This document shows, in pieces, positions 1 through 9,295 of a DNA stretch of 64,000 bases. How positions within the stretch are numbered: the first letter of the stretch is position 1; each line of letters starts with the position of its first letter. The translations under genes were made by a program, and so were the position numbers. Origin of the DNA: Streptomyces longwoodensis (lineage in GTDB: Bacteria; Actinomycetota; Actinomycetes; Streptomycetales; Streptomycetaceae); assembly GCF_001514125.1 (NCBI RefSeq), contig NZ_KQ948557.1:136871-200870 (forward strand). Direction: 5' to 3'. The notes beneath the pieces were generated by a model. That model saw nothing but the letters and a program-made list of their open reading frames with translations. It did no database searches and was not told the DNA's origin.

Positions 1-230
1 TTCCGGCCGTGGCTATAAATGCCTGCGAGCGCATCGTCCAGCACGCGGGCAGGGATCTCGGCGACCTGAGAACCCACCGAGCAGCGGACGGCCACCATCT
101 GGTCTCGGCGGTCCTCCGCCTCTATCGCCAAAGCCCGCAACCCCAACGCATCCGTTGTCTGGACATCATCGACAGGCTCTCGCAAGTAGGTGCCTACGGG
201 TTGCACGCAGCTTTGGAAAACGAGCGCTGA
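1..230 (+). CDS. C-terminal end of an unidentified protein (cut by window edge)
   Basis: An open frame enters from the left edge and ends at a stop at 228-230. The last ~70 residues look like real protein: acidic and leucine-rich, with the stretch CLDIIDRLSQ followed by AYGLHAALENER at the end. This resembles the helical C-terminus of actinobacterial proteins with HEAT-like repeats, but I cannot name the family. A GTG at 9 could be read as a start, but the frame stays open to base 3, so the gene probably begins outside the window. It is followed by a ~150-base spacer before the recombinase cassette. Confidence 0.5.
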   Translation, partial: PAVAINACERIVQHAGRDLGDLRTHRAADGHHLVSAVLRLYRQSPQPQRIRCLDIIDRLSQVGAYGLHAALENER

Positions 231-378
231 GTCGTACGAACCACCTGTCCCCTGCCTGCCGCGGATTATCCATAGGTGCACGGGTTTGTGTGGTGTGTTC
301 GGTGTGGTTCCCACCTGGTCGTGCGGCAGCTGTCTGGAATGGCCACCGACCCTCGGCGGGGTTTGGTCTGTTTGGCGG

Positions 379-1539
379 ATGGATCAGGCCTATGTAGCTG
401 AGCGTTCGGTCTCTCCGTCGTCTGGTGTGGTGCGGTGGGTGGTGGCCGACGCGCGCACCTTCGCCCTGCATGCCGAGGCGTGTGCGTTTTTGGCGGGGTT
501 GCGTAGCAAGGGCCGCTCGCCGAACACGGAACGGGTCTACGCAGGCCGTCTCGCCCTCTATCTGAACTACTGCGCAGGGCACCGTCTCGAGTGGTCGTGT
601 CCGAGTTTCATGGCGCTGTCCGGGCTGCAGCAGTGGCTGGTCACCACGCCGCTGCCGGCCCGCAGCCGCCGCTGTCCGACCACGGCTGCGCCCCGCTACC
701 GTTCGCAGGGCACGGCGAACGCGGTGATGACGGCGGTCACGGACTTCCTGCGCTTCGGCGCGCTCCACGGCTGGGTCCCCGCGCAGACGGCCGGCTTGCT
801 GTCGGAGCCGAAGTTCCTGCGGTTCTTGCCAGCCGGTTACGACGCCGGCGAGCGTGGCCAGTGGCGTCAGCTCCAGGCGTCGGCCTTTCGTTTCCAGGTC
901 AGCGAGCCCGGCTACGAGGACCTCTCCCCGCAGCAGATCCGCCGCATGATCGCGGATACGCCCCGGGCGCGGGACCGTTTCCTCATCGCGCTGCTCGCCG
1001 CGACCGGCCTGCGGATCGGGGAGGCCCTGGGCCTGCACCAGGAGGATCTGCATTTCCTGGCCTCGTCACGCTCGCTGGGCTGCCCCGTACAGGGCCCGCA
1101 CCTTCACGTGCGGCGCCGCACCGACAACCCGAACCGGGCCCTGGCCAAGTCCAGACACTCCCGCTGCCTCCCGGTCACCCCCGACATCGTCGCCTTCTAC
1201 ACCGACTACCAGCACGAACGGAACCAGGTGGCCCAGGCGGCCGAAACGGGCATGGTGTTCGTGAACCTCTTCCGCCCGCCGCTGGGCCGGGCCATGACCT
1301 ACCCAAACGCCAAGAACGTCTTCGACCGTCTGGCCCGCCGCGCCGGGCATCCGGCTCGCCCGCACATGCTGCGCCACTCCGCGGCCACCCACTGGCTGCG
1401 TGAGGGAGTGGACCGGGACGTGGTGCAAAAGCTGCTGGGTCACGCTTCGCCGCTGTCCATGGACCGCTACCGCCACGTCGATGAGTCCGAGACCCGGGCG
1501 GCTGTCGACCGGGCCCAGGCATGGCGGGAGGATCAGTAG
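379..1539 (+). CDS. Tyrosine recombinase, first gene of a Tn554-like TnpABC cassette
   Basis: 386-residue site-specific recombinase of the phage-integrase (tyrosine recombinase) family, expected to cut and rejoin DNA through a covalent 3'-phosphotyrosine. Residues ~30-130 look like the SAM-like DNA-binding N-domain. The catalytic domain shows the first arginine in TGLRIGEAL (~residue 212), HMLRHS with H329 and R332, LLGH with H355, and the nucleophile Y364 in SMDRYRHV. A longer reading from 190 is open, but the ATG at 379 fits the family length better. The stop (TAG 1537-1539) overlaps the GTG of the next gene, so the two are translationally coupled. With the next two genes it forms the A-B-C order known from Tn554 and related elements. 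Element ends were not located. Confidence 0.9.
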   Translation: MDQAYVAERSVSPSSGVVRWVVADARTFALHAEACAFLAGLRSKGRSPNTERVYAGRLALYLNYCAGHRLEWSCPSFMALSGLQQWLVTTPLPARSRRCPTTAAPRYRSQGTANAVMTAVTDFLRFGALHGWVPAQTAGLLSEPKFLRFLPAGYDAGERGQWRQLQASAFRFQVSEPGYEDLSPQQIRRMIADTPRARDRFLIALLAATGLRIGEALGLHQEDLHFLASSRSLGCPVQGPHLHVRRRTDNPNRALAKSRHSRCLPVTPDIVAFYTDYQHERNQVAQAAETGMVFVNLFRPPLGRAMTYPNAKNVFDRLARRAGHPARPHMLRHSAATHWLREGVDRDVVQKLLGHASPLSMDRYRHVDESETRAAVDRAQAWREDQ

Positions 1540-4034
1540 TGAGTACCGCTACCGCGCCCGTGACTGCACTGGGGGCGCCGACGAGGGCCACGAAGAAGTC
1601 GTGGGAGACGTGGCTGCGTGCCCACATTGATCCCGCGTGGCGGCCGGGGGAGTGGGACAGCGCCAGATGGCTGTTCACCGGAGACCTCGACAACCCGCGC
1701 ACCTCGTCCTCCCGGTGCCGCACCCGCCGCTGCGACATGATCGTGCGTGCTCAGGAGACGTTCTGTACCTACTGCTCGGACCAGCGCAGGAAGAGCGGCC
1801 TGCCGCGGGAAGAGTTCGCCGCCACTTTCACCCCCGCCCGTTCCAGATCCCTGCCGTTGACGGTCGCCGGGCCGTGCACGCTCACCCGGGACGGCGTGCG
1901 GTGCGTACGCCCTCAGGTGTCGGGAGGCCTGTGCGCCGCCCACCACAACTCCCGTAAGTACCACGAGGCAAGGGGTACGTTCGAACGCTGGCTCCGTGAG
2001 CGTGCTACTCCCTACACAGACGTGCCCGTCTGCATGGTCACCGACTGTGCCGGCGCGTCCATGAACTCCCGGGGGCTGTGCAACTACCACTGGCGTGCCT
2101 GGAGAGCGGAATGCCGCTCCAGCACCGATCCCGTGCCTGCCGTCCCGTGGGCAGCGCACCAGCCGCTGTACCTGCTGGCGCACCAGTTCCATCTCGCTCC
2201 CTTACCCGAGTTGCTGCGCTGGGAAGTGCTGTACGCCGTGCAGCAGATGGACCAGTGGGTACGTGCCCTGGAACCTCACTGGATCCGCGGCGTGATCAGC
2301 CACCTCACCACGGCCGACACGCTTCTGGACGCCACCAACACGGCCCGGCTCACCAAGCCGCATCAGTCTGCCGTCCGCACATTGGAGAACCTGCAGTCCG
2401 CCGCCCGCGCCGGATACAGCGAGTTCTCCGGGATCACCCTCATCGACCAGGACGTCATCGATCTGCGCGTCCTCGGGCTGCGCCACAGCGCCTCCGGCAA
2501 GCGCCGGCATCTGCCCGGCCGCGTCGATCTCCGCACCGTCCGCCAGCCCTGGCTGCGCCAGGCGCTGCGTCATTGGGTCACCACCGCCCGACCCACCACG
2601 GAAGACTTCAAGCGCACTTTCCACGCGACGACCATCGCCTCCACGGCTCTCGCCCAGCGCGCCGACGCCGGCGAGGATCCCGTCGCCCTGAGCTTCGCCG
2701 ATGCCACCTTGGCTGTCGACGCTTTCCGTGCCGCACGCAAACGAGACGGCACCCCCTACTCGTCCTCCTTCCGGCGCAGCCTGCTGGGGATGTTCTTCCA
2801 GCTCATCGCCTACGGTCGCCGCTGCGGCACCCTCGACGACCTGCCCGGCACCTTTACCCGCGTGCCCGTCGAGCACGTCATCTCCGTGGAAGAACCCAAC
2901 GAGGACTTCATCGGCAAAGCCATCCCCGAATCCGTCATCCGGCAACTGGACACCCACCTCGACACCCTGGGCACCGGAAACACCTACGGCTGCCGCGACA
3001 TCGATCCAGACGCCCGGCACCTGCTGTACCGCACGATGTACATCGTCCTGCGCGACACCGGGCGCCGCCCGTTGGAGATCGTCTCCCTGGCCCGGGACTG
3101 CCTGGAAAACCACAACGGCCAGCCCACCCTGATCTGGGACAACCACAAAAGGAAACGTCACCGCAGACGCCTGCCGATCACCACTTCCACCGCCGACGCC
3201 ATCCGAACCTGGCAATCCTGCCGCGACCAACTGCATCTCCCCGCTAAGGGAGACCGCTACCTCTTCCCCTCCCTCACCCCCCTGAGCGACGCCCCCCACA
3301 TCTCCAGCACCTACCTCAGCGACGCCCTCAGGCTCTGGGTAGACGCCCTGCCCCCGCTCCACGCCGAAGGTACCGACTCCCAAGGACAACGCCTGCTCTT
3401 CGACCCGTCCCTGATCTACCCCTACGCCTTCCGCCATTCCTACGCCCAGCGCCACGCAGACGCCGGCACACCCGTCGACGTGCTGCGCGAGCTGATGGAC
3501 CACAAATCCATCGCCATGACCCAGCGCTACTACACCGTCTCCCTCAAACGGAAAAGCGAAGCCGTGGCTAAACTCAGCGCACACGTCCTCGACCAGCACG
3601 GCCACCCCAGCTCCAGCTCAAGCACGGCCTACGAGATGCGCTCCATCGCCGTTCCCTACGGCGGCTGCACCGAGCCTTCAAACGTCAAAGCCGGCGGCCA
3701 GGCCTGCCCCATCCGCTTCCAATGCGCCGGCTGCGGCTTCTACCGCCCCGACCCCTCCTACCTACCCGCCATCGAGCACCACATCAACGAACTACGAGCA
3801 GACCGCGAAACCGCACGCGCCATGGGCGCAGCCGAGTTCGTCACCACCGCCCTCACCGCACAAATCACCGCCTACCAGCGCGTCATCGACCGCATGAACA
3901 CCCACCTGGCATCCCTCCCCGCCTCCGAACGCGCCCAGATCGAAGAGGCCAGCACCGTGCTGCGCAAAGCACGAGCAGGCAACAACCACACCCTCCTGCC
4001 CCTCACCACTGCCCGCCCGAAAGACGTGCGATGA
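1539..4034 (+). CDS. Large tyrosine recombinase, TnpB-like partner
   Basis: 831-residue second recombinase. I chose the GTG at 1539 because GGGAGGA at 1525-1531 lies seven bases upstream and the start overlaps the previous stop as TAGTG; an ATG at 1521 has no such site. The C-terminal third is the catalytic domain: arginine in DTGRRPLEIV, the box II arginine in YAFRHSYAQ (the usual H of HxxR appears as Y), MDHKSI in place of LGH, and the tyrosine in TQRYYTVS. After it comes a cysteine cluster (GGCTEP, QACPIRFQCAGCGFY) likely to bind zinc, then a helical tail. Cysteine pairs also occur near residues 60-80 and 110-190. Length and layout match Tn554 TnpB-type proteins, which act together with TnpA and TnpC. 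The stop overlaps the next start (ATGA). Confidence 0.88.
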   Translation: MSTATAPVTALGAPTRATKKSWETWLRAHIDPAWRPGEWDSARWLFTGDLDNPRTSSSRCRTRRCDMIVRAQETFCTYCSDQRRKSGLPREEFAATFTPARSRSLPLTVAGPCTLTRDGVRCVRPQVSGGLCAAHHNSRKYHEARGTFERWLRERATPYTDVPVCMVTDCAGASMNSRGLCNYHWRAWRAECRSSTDPVPAVPWAAHQPLYLLAHQFHLAPLPELLRWEVLYAVQQMDQWVRALEPHWIRGVISHLTTADTLLDATNTARLTKPHQSAVRTLENLQSAARAGYSEFSGITLIDQDVIDLRVLGLRHSASGKRRHLPGRVDLRTVRQPWLRQALRHWVTTARPTTEDFKRTFHATTIASTALAQRADAGEDPVALSFADATLAVDAFRAARKRDGTPYSSSFRRSLLGMFFQLIAYGRRCGTLDDLPGTFTRVPVEHVISVEEPNEDFIGKAIPESVIRQLDTHLDTLGTGNTYGCRDIDPDARHLLYRTMYIVLRDTGRRPLEIVSLARDCLENHNGQPTLIWDNHKRKRHRRRLPITTSTADAIRTWQSCRDQLHLPAKGDRYLFPSLTPLSDAPHISSTYLSDALRLWVDALPPLHAEGTDSQGQRLLFDPSLIYPYAFRHSYAQRHADAGTPVDVLRELMDHKSIAMTQRYYTVSLKRKSEAVAKLSAHVLDQHGHPSSSSSTAYEMRSIAVPYGGCTEPSNVKAGGQACPIRFQCAGCGFYRPDPSYLPAIEHHINELRADRETARAMGAAEFVTTALTAQITAYQRVIDRMNTHLASLPASERAQIEEASTVLRKARAGNNHTLLPLTTARPKDVR

Positions 4035-4591
4035 ATCCCCGCGGCAACCCCGCCCCCCTCGCCGAAGCCAGACGCCGCCACAGCCTCGACAAACGCGCCC
4101 GTGTCCTGACCGTCCTGGCCACACTCGAGAAACAGGGAAAGCCGCTCACCTTTGCCGCAGTCGCCCGTGCGGCTCGAGTCTCCACCTGGCTCACCTATGC
4201 TCCCGGCGTACGCGAGCACATCGAGGCAGCCCAACTACGCCAAGCCCACAGCGCCCCACCATCCGCCCTGGCAAGCCCACCCTCCGCCCTCAGCCTGCGC
4301 ACGGAACTCGAAACAGCCCGGCAAGAAATCAAAGAACTCCGCGACGAGCGCGACCGGCTCCAGGCAGCCCTGCGCCACCAACTCGGCCACCAGCTCGATG
4401 CCCTCCACGCCCCTGACGCAGCGGCCAGAGCAGACGAACTGGCCACCCAGAACCAGGACCTCACCCGCCAGCTACAAGAGACCTCCTCTGAGAACGCCGC
4501 GTTCCGCGCCCGCATCACTGCCCTTGAGGAAGATCTGACCGCCACCCGTACCAGCCTCCGAAGAATGATCCGTGACGAAAATCTTCGGTGA
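4031..4591 (+). CDS. TnpC-like DUF6262-type coiled-coil protein
   Basis: 186-residue third member of the cassette, starting at an ATG that overlaps the TGA of the recombinase above. The N-terminal ~60 residues (LAEARRRHSLDKRARVL, then AAVARAARVSTWLTY) read as a helix-turn-helix-like DNA-binding segment. From ~residue 90 the protein is a long charged coiled coil (RTELETARQEIKELRDERD onward). This matches the accessory C protein of Tn554-type elements, which in Tn554 influences orientation and frequency of transposition. The family name is given from memory of the pattern; the position after A and B is the strongest support. Confidence 0.8.
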   Translation: MNPRGNPAPLAEARRRHSLDKRARVLTVLATLEKQGKPLTFAAVARAARVSTWLTYAPGVREHIEAAQLRQAHSAPPSALASPPSALSLRTELETARQEIKELRDERDRLQAALRHQLGHQLDALHAPDAAARADELATQNQDLTRQLQETSSENAAFRARITALEEDLTATRTSLRRMIRDENLR

Positions 4592-4653
4592 GCGAGCACC
4601 TGCGATCCGCCAGCCCGTCGACGCACGCCGCAGCCGGCCCGATGAGGTAACGC

Positions 4654-4677
4654 CCCGGCCGGAACGTTCCAGCCGGG
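4654..4677. terminator. Near-perfect 24-base palindrome after the recombinase cassette
   Basis: CCCGGCC, then the self-complementary GGAACGTTCC, then AGCCGGG, giving a palindrome with one mismatched pair. It lies 63 bases after the third recombinase gene. It could terminate the cassette transcript; no T-run follows, which is usual in Streptomyces. Because it sits next to recombinase genes, a recombinase-binding site is an alternative. Confidence 0.45.
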
Positions 4678-4823
4678 ACTTACCGACCCGCGGCTGCGCC
4701 GGCGGTGCCCTCTCCCAGGCTGCCCTTCCCCACTCTGCATCGCATCCCGTACGCGATATGTACGCTCCATGGTGGGCTAGGCGGGTGCAGCCGATACGCC
4801 TGGGCGGTCTGTTCTGGCGGCGA

Positions 4824-6105
4824 TCAGATCCAGCGCATGCCGATGGCGGACAGTTGCTCCACGCGGTCGGGGGAGAGGGACGCGGCTCTGGAGCGTTGGT
4901 TGCTGACCCAGCCCCCTAGCCGCAGGTGGCGCTCCTCCGCCCCTTCACTGCCACGGCCGTCGCCGTCGTCGACGAGGATCCGTTCGATGTGCTTCCTCGG
5001 CACCCGTAGGTGCCCTTCGCGCTCGTAGAACTGTCGGGCGGCCACGTAGTGCATGGCCCATTTGTCGGCTTGGCTGCGTCGCGGTGCCGGTTTCTCGTCC
5101 TCGCTGGCGGGCCGGATGCCGAGGATGTGCTCGCACAGCCATTGCTGGGCGCTGGTGAGCTTTTCGAAGCCGAGCCGCTGCGCACGTGTCCACCGTCCGA
5201 GGTCTTCGCCCTGCTGCACGACGGTGGCCAGCGTCGTGGGCAGCGTCCCGCCGGCCTCGAGGTGCTGCCGTACCAAGTGGAAGTTACGCTGCCAGGCGAC
5301 TGACCAGGTGGGGCACCAGGCGGGGTCGATGTCCTCCAGCTGCTCGCGCCGTTCATCGGACAGCGTGCCGGCCGTCGAGGCCGCTGGCAGCCCTTCGGCG
5401 CGCCGCTGCTCGTTCGCTGCTGCTCGCCGGGCGGCGGCGCGCTGGTTCTTCAGCCAGAGCCCGACCCGGTATCCCTGGTGGGTGGCGTCGGTCGGTGCTG
5501 CGAGGTGGCCGTTCTCGGCGGCCCAGCCGCGGGCTGCGGCGAGTCCTTCTTCCCAAGCCACGTCGTAGTGCGACCAGACCATGCCGAGCGTCTCCAACTG
5601 CGCCAAACGCTCGGGGCCCATGGCACCGCGGGCGTAGAGGCGCCGGTTGTCGGCGATCCATTGCCCCAGCGGGAACGCGGTGAGCGAGGCCGGCCACTCC
5701 TCCTGCGCGCTGCCGGTGGGGACGCGGTAGGTGAACGGCACCCGCAGGTCGCCGTGGCGCTGGTAATAGAGGGCGGCAGCTTCGATGCCGCGTCGCCAGT
5801 GGGTGTGTTCGGGGTTGAGGACACGGAGGTCGATAAAGGCGGCCAGATGGGCGGGGTCGCGGGGTGTGCTGACTCTCGTCGTTCTCGTCTGCGGAGCGGG
5901 TCTGCACGCCCCGTAGGCGGCTTCGCGCCTGAGGTTCGGCGAGTGCCTCGACAACGCGGGCGTCGTGCGCCCGGAGCGCTTCGAGGAGCTTCGCGAGCCC
6001 GCCGTACGCCCGGGAGGTGAGCATGTTGTCCACCGTCTCGCCGGGTCCGAGCAGGACCGGCACTACGAGCGAGGCGACCTTGCCCTCGCCCGGCTGTACT
6101 GTGAA
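4824..6105 (-). pseudogene. Remnant of a DEAD/DEAH helicase with helicase-associated (HA) repeats
   Basis: Read on the minus strand, the sequence begins abruptly near 6105 with PGEGKVASLVVPVLLGPGE and continues through NMLTSRAYGGLAKLLEALR, the segment that in Streptomyces helicases joins the motor to the C-terminal repeats. Around 5858-5862 one base is missing (the frame goes from DESQHTPR into DPAHLAAFIDLRV), and the rest is read in another frame to 4824. That part is a series of HA-type repeats (for example LGQWIADNRRLYARG and VGLWLKNQRAAARR). The helicase motor, with Walker A and DEAH boxes, is absent. The 376-residue open frame alone therefore has no native start. This is a 5'-deleted, frameshifted fragment; such helicases are common near Streptomyces chromosome and plasmid ends. 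Confidence 0.85.
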
Positions 6106-6446
6106 GTGCCGTCGCGATGCCAGCGCAGTGGTGTCACTACTGAGCCAGCATCAGGTTGATGGCATCGACCCCTTGAGCTGTGTATCTGTAGTTGCGCTCG
6201 ATGGCATGACTGTGAGGTCACCAGTGGCAGGCCGTGACATCTCTGCTGGACAACGTGGTGACACTTCCTATGTAGCCCCACAGGCACGGTGGTTGGTGCC
6301 ACCTTCTGCTGCGCGCGTTTGTACAGGTGAGCACCCTCTGGTGTCGGCGCCGGGGGAAGGACCGTGGGCGTAGTCCTGTGGCCGCCGATGAAAACCGGTG
6401 GGTGGCAGATGCGACGCTGCCGATACTGGTCTTCCAGGAGGTACAC
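6106..6446. other. Intergenic, no gene recognised
   Basis: About 340 bases between the broken end of the helicase remnant and the next gene. No convincing coding frame or structured RNA is seen. The promoter of the plus-strand HEPN gene must lie here. Confidence 0.5.
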
Positions 6447-8189
6447 ATGGGAATCGACCCGACCGTGCTCGCCTGCATCGACGCAACAGCAGCTGAGTTC
6501 GCTTCTTTCCAGGAGCTGTTGCAGCGCTGGATCGAGCGTGCCAACACAGAGGCATGGCAAGGTCAAGCCGCAGCCGAAGCTGACGCGCTGTGGGCTGCCC
6601 TGTGTTTCCACGTCACGGAACGGGGAGGGCTGGCGGGGGACTTCATAGGCCGGGGCGCTGATCGATGGCCTGCGAACCCCCAGGCCGTCTCGGACAGTGC
6701 CGTGGAGACCTGGGCCGGTTACGCGGAGGCTGTCGGCCACCCCATGCTGCGTGCCCGCCTGCATCACCTGGTATGGGAGGCACGCAAGCGTTTCCCGCAC
6801 GCCCGGAAGGCGATCGAGGACTACACGGAGGCTGTGCCCCGGTTCCTGAGCATGTCGGACCGTTCCGCGGGACGTTGCCGGGCCAGCGACTGCCTGGGCT
6901 TCGCGTACGACCTTGCGGTACGGCTGAGCGCGCGCGATCTGGAGCTCACTGCCAAGCAGGCCATGATCAGCTTTGTCCGTGAGCTTCTCGACGATCCCCA
7001 GGAAGCGGCGCCGGGCCTGGTCCTGGAGATCCTGAAAAAGCTGGTGGGCCGCCACGCCTCAGACGCTGCGGTGCAAGCACTCCTCAGCCGGGCCACCAGC
7101 ATTCACGGCGGGGACGTGCCGATCGTGATCGAACTGCTGCAGCTGCGCATTGCGGGGACGCAGGACCAGCAGGAACGGGCGGCTTTGCAGCGGCAGATCG
7201 TTGAAGCGCTGCTCACCGACGCAGAGCGGTTCCCGGGCTTTGTCCGGGTGGACCGGCTCAACGCGGCAGCCATCGCTGCACGTGACTACGGCCTGGAGGA
7301 CCTGTTCGACGACGCTCGGGTACGGATGCAGGCGATCGCGCCGGACCAACTCGGCATGGAGAGCTTCCACTTCGAGTTCCCTGTGCGGCGAGCTGAGATC
7401 GAGGAATACTCCCGGAAGGTCCTTGGCCAGGCGCAGACCCTCGGGCAGGCCTTCAGCGCACTGGCCAGCCTGCCAGCACCTTCCGGAACACGGGAGGCTG
7501 CCCAGGAACATGCGAAAAGGCTGGCATCCGAAGGGCTCCTGTCCTCCTTCATCCCCAGCATCCGAATCAACGCCGCCGGCCCCGTCCCCGTGGCGGAGGC
7601 CAGAGTGCACACTGCAGCGGACGACGAGAACGAGTGGCACGTCACCGCCATGATGATCACCTCGGTCTACGTGCACCACCTCCTGGAGACAGTGGGAGAC
7701 CGATTCGACCCGACCGCAGCGCAACTTGCCCATCTGTTCACGGCCGACCCCATCATCACGGGGATCCGCGCCGCCAAGCTCGCGCACGCGTTCCGCTACT
7801 ACTGGAGCGGGGAGTACGACGCAGCCCTCGCGATCGCCCTGCCCCGGATCGAAGGGATCCTCCGGGAAACCCTGCGTTATCACCGCATACCGATCGTCCA
7901 GCCGCCCCAGGGCGACAGCCGCGGCAGAGTGACCCTCCTAACCACCCTCATCGACCGGATGACGGACGCCGGCATGCACGCCGATTGGCAGGCCTTTCTC
8001 CGTCTCCTTCTCGTCGACAGCGAGGGAGGCCTCAACCTCCGCAACAGCGAACTCCACGATCTGTCCGACACGGAGACGGCCCCCCAGACGGTGGCACTGG
8101 TACTCCTGGCCGCCCTGTATGTCACCGCACACGCCCACCAGGCTGCTGCACCCGCCTGCGGAATCGGAAAGGAGCAGCAGCGCGGCTGA
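6447..8189 (+). CDS. DUF4209/DUF7380-like protein with a HEPN RNase motif
   Basis: 580 residues, start chosen at the ATG with AGGAGGT at 6436-6442 just upstream. The N-terminal ~400 residues are helical and not recognised. The C-terminal part (YVHHLLETVGDRFD, then AHAFRYYWSGEYDAAL, then LPRIEGILRETLRY) resembles the DUF4209 group. It ends with LNLRNSELHDL, containing R532-N-x3-H537, an R-x4-H motif as in HEPN domains, whose members often cleave RNA and serve in toxin-antitoxin and antiphage systems. RNase activity here is an inference. It stands alone on its strand, with no obvious antitoxin next to it. The family assignment is tentative; the RNxxxH motif is seen directly. Confidence 0.7.
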   Translation: MGIDPTVLACIDATAAEFASFQELLQRWIERANTEAWQGQAAAEADALWAALCFHVTERGGLAGDFIGRGADRWPANPQAVSDSAVETWAGYAEAVGHPMLRARLHHLVWEARKRFPHARKAIEDYTEAVPRFLSMSDRSAGRCRASDCLGFAYDLAVRLSARDLELTAKQAMISFVRELLDDPQEAAPGLVLEILKKLVGRHASDAAVQALLSRATSIHGGDVPIVIELLQLRIAGTQDQQERAALQRQIVEALLTDAERFPGFVRVDRLNAAAIAARDYGLEDLFDDARVRMQAIAPDQLGMESFHFEFPVRRAEIEEYSRKVLGQAQTLGQAFSALASLPAPSGTREAAQEHAKRLASEGLLSSFIPSIRINAAGPVPVAEARVHTAADDENEWHVTAMMITSVYVHHLLETVGDRFDPTAAQLAHLFTADPIITGIRAAKLAHAFRYYWSGEYDAALAIALPRIEGILRETLRYHRIPIVQPPQGDSRGRVTLLTTLIDRMTDAGMHADWQAFLRLLLVDSEGGLNLRNSELHDLSDTETAPQTVALVLLAALYVTAHAHQAAAPACGIGKEQQRG

Positions 8190-8390
8190 CCCTGTGCACG
8201 GCAACGCCTTGGGCCAGTGCGGCGAGCGGGAGTCGGCAAAGCATCGTGCCCCCGAGGGGGCCACGGCCTCCAACCGGTCCCAGGCCGCGTCGTGGGCACT
8301 TCGGGCTGCGCGGCGCCTGAGATGACGCGCTCACCTTCCCCGGCCGTAGCTTCGACGTACGTTCCTTCCGCCTGCGCTCCCTCGTTCGTC

Positions 8391-8972
8391 TCACTGCCCG
8401 GTGGCAGAGTGCTCGGTCGTCCCGCCTGCGATCCAGGAGTTACGGCTTCGCCCCATCCAGTGCCACGGTTCCTGCAGATGGTGCTGTGCCACGGTGACAT
8501 AGTTGTGCAGGCAGCGGTCGATTTCAGCTGTGCTCACTGAGGAGTCGTCCCGGGAGCCGACGATCGCCTCCATCAGGAAGTGCGCCTGCGCCGCAACATT
8601 GGCGGGGCCCTCCAGCCGCAGGACCTGATACGCCCGCTGCGCCTCGGCGAGGAGCGCCTCGTCCAGAGCGCCTCGATCGCGCTTGCGATCTTCGACGAGA
8701 GCCTGGGCGGCTTGCAGGAAGGCAACGTATACCTCGCGCTTGGCATCCAGCTGCTGGGATCTGGCCTGCGCCTCCAGGGTCTGCTGAACCGTCTTCAAGA
8801 CGGCCGCGGCCTGCTGCTCTCCAGCGTGCCGTGCTGCAGCAGCTTGCTCCTCGCCAGCCAGTTGTGCCGCAGCCGCTTGACGAAGTCCGGCACTGCGCGT
8901 AAGCCATCCGGTTACGACGCTGCCAGCAATCGCTGATCCTGCCGCGATCAATGCCACCCCCCAGTCGCTCAT
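8391..8972 (-). CDS. Membrane-anchored coiled-coil protein, unknown function
   Basis: 193 residues. The ATG at 8972 is preceded by GAGAGGA and begins MSDWGVALIAAGSAIAG, a single N-terminal transmembrane helix. An alanine/glutamine-rich coiled coil follows (repeats of AAAARHAGEQQAAA type, residues ~30-70), then a mixed helical region to the end. I do not recognise a catalytic domain. The layout, one short membrane anchor followed by a coiled coil, is also seen in the gene at 54168-54767 and is common for actinobacterial accessory proteins. It is transcribed convergently with the HEPN gene to its left. Confidence 0.65.
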   Translation of the reverse strand: MSDWGVALIAAGSAIAGSVVTGWLTRSAGLRQAAAAQLAGEEQAAAARHAGEQQAAAVLKTVQQTLEAQARSQQLDAKREVYVAFLQAAQALVEDRKRDRGALDEALLAEAQRAYQVLRLEGPANVAAQAHFLMEAIVGSRDDSSVSTAEIDRCLHNYVTVAQHHLQEPWHWMGRSRNSWIAGGTTEHSATGQ

Positions 8973-9295
8973 GACGACATCCTCTCGCGTGCGGACGCGA
9001 CTCGAACACGCGGGATGGCCGACGAAGGAGCGTCCCGCAAGGCCTAGGCGCACTTCCCGACCACAGCGGAGATCAACTACCTGCAGTCACAAGGGCATGA
9101 CCCGTGCCTGCGACATCCGTACCTGCCGGGATCAGCCAACCGAATCGGGTCCCGTGCCCTCGCAGTGGCGTGCGATCTGCGTCAGCCCGTGCGGCTCCCC
9201 GCCCGGGCGCGCGTCTTGGCGAGACGAACTGGGCACGAGGCTGGCTTGGGCTGGCTGGCAGTGAACGCGACTGTTAGTGTCGGGAGTTAGCCTGC

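Noticed and set aside
2202..3605. 467-residue minus-strand open frame
   Set aside because: Antisense to the large tyrosine recombinase, whose catalytic motifs are clear.
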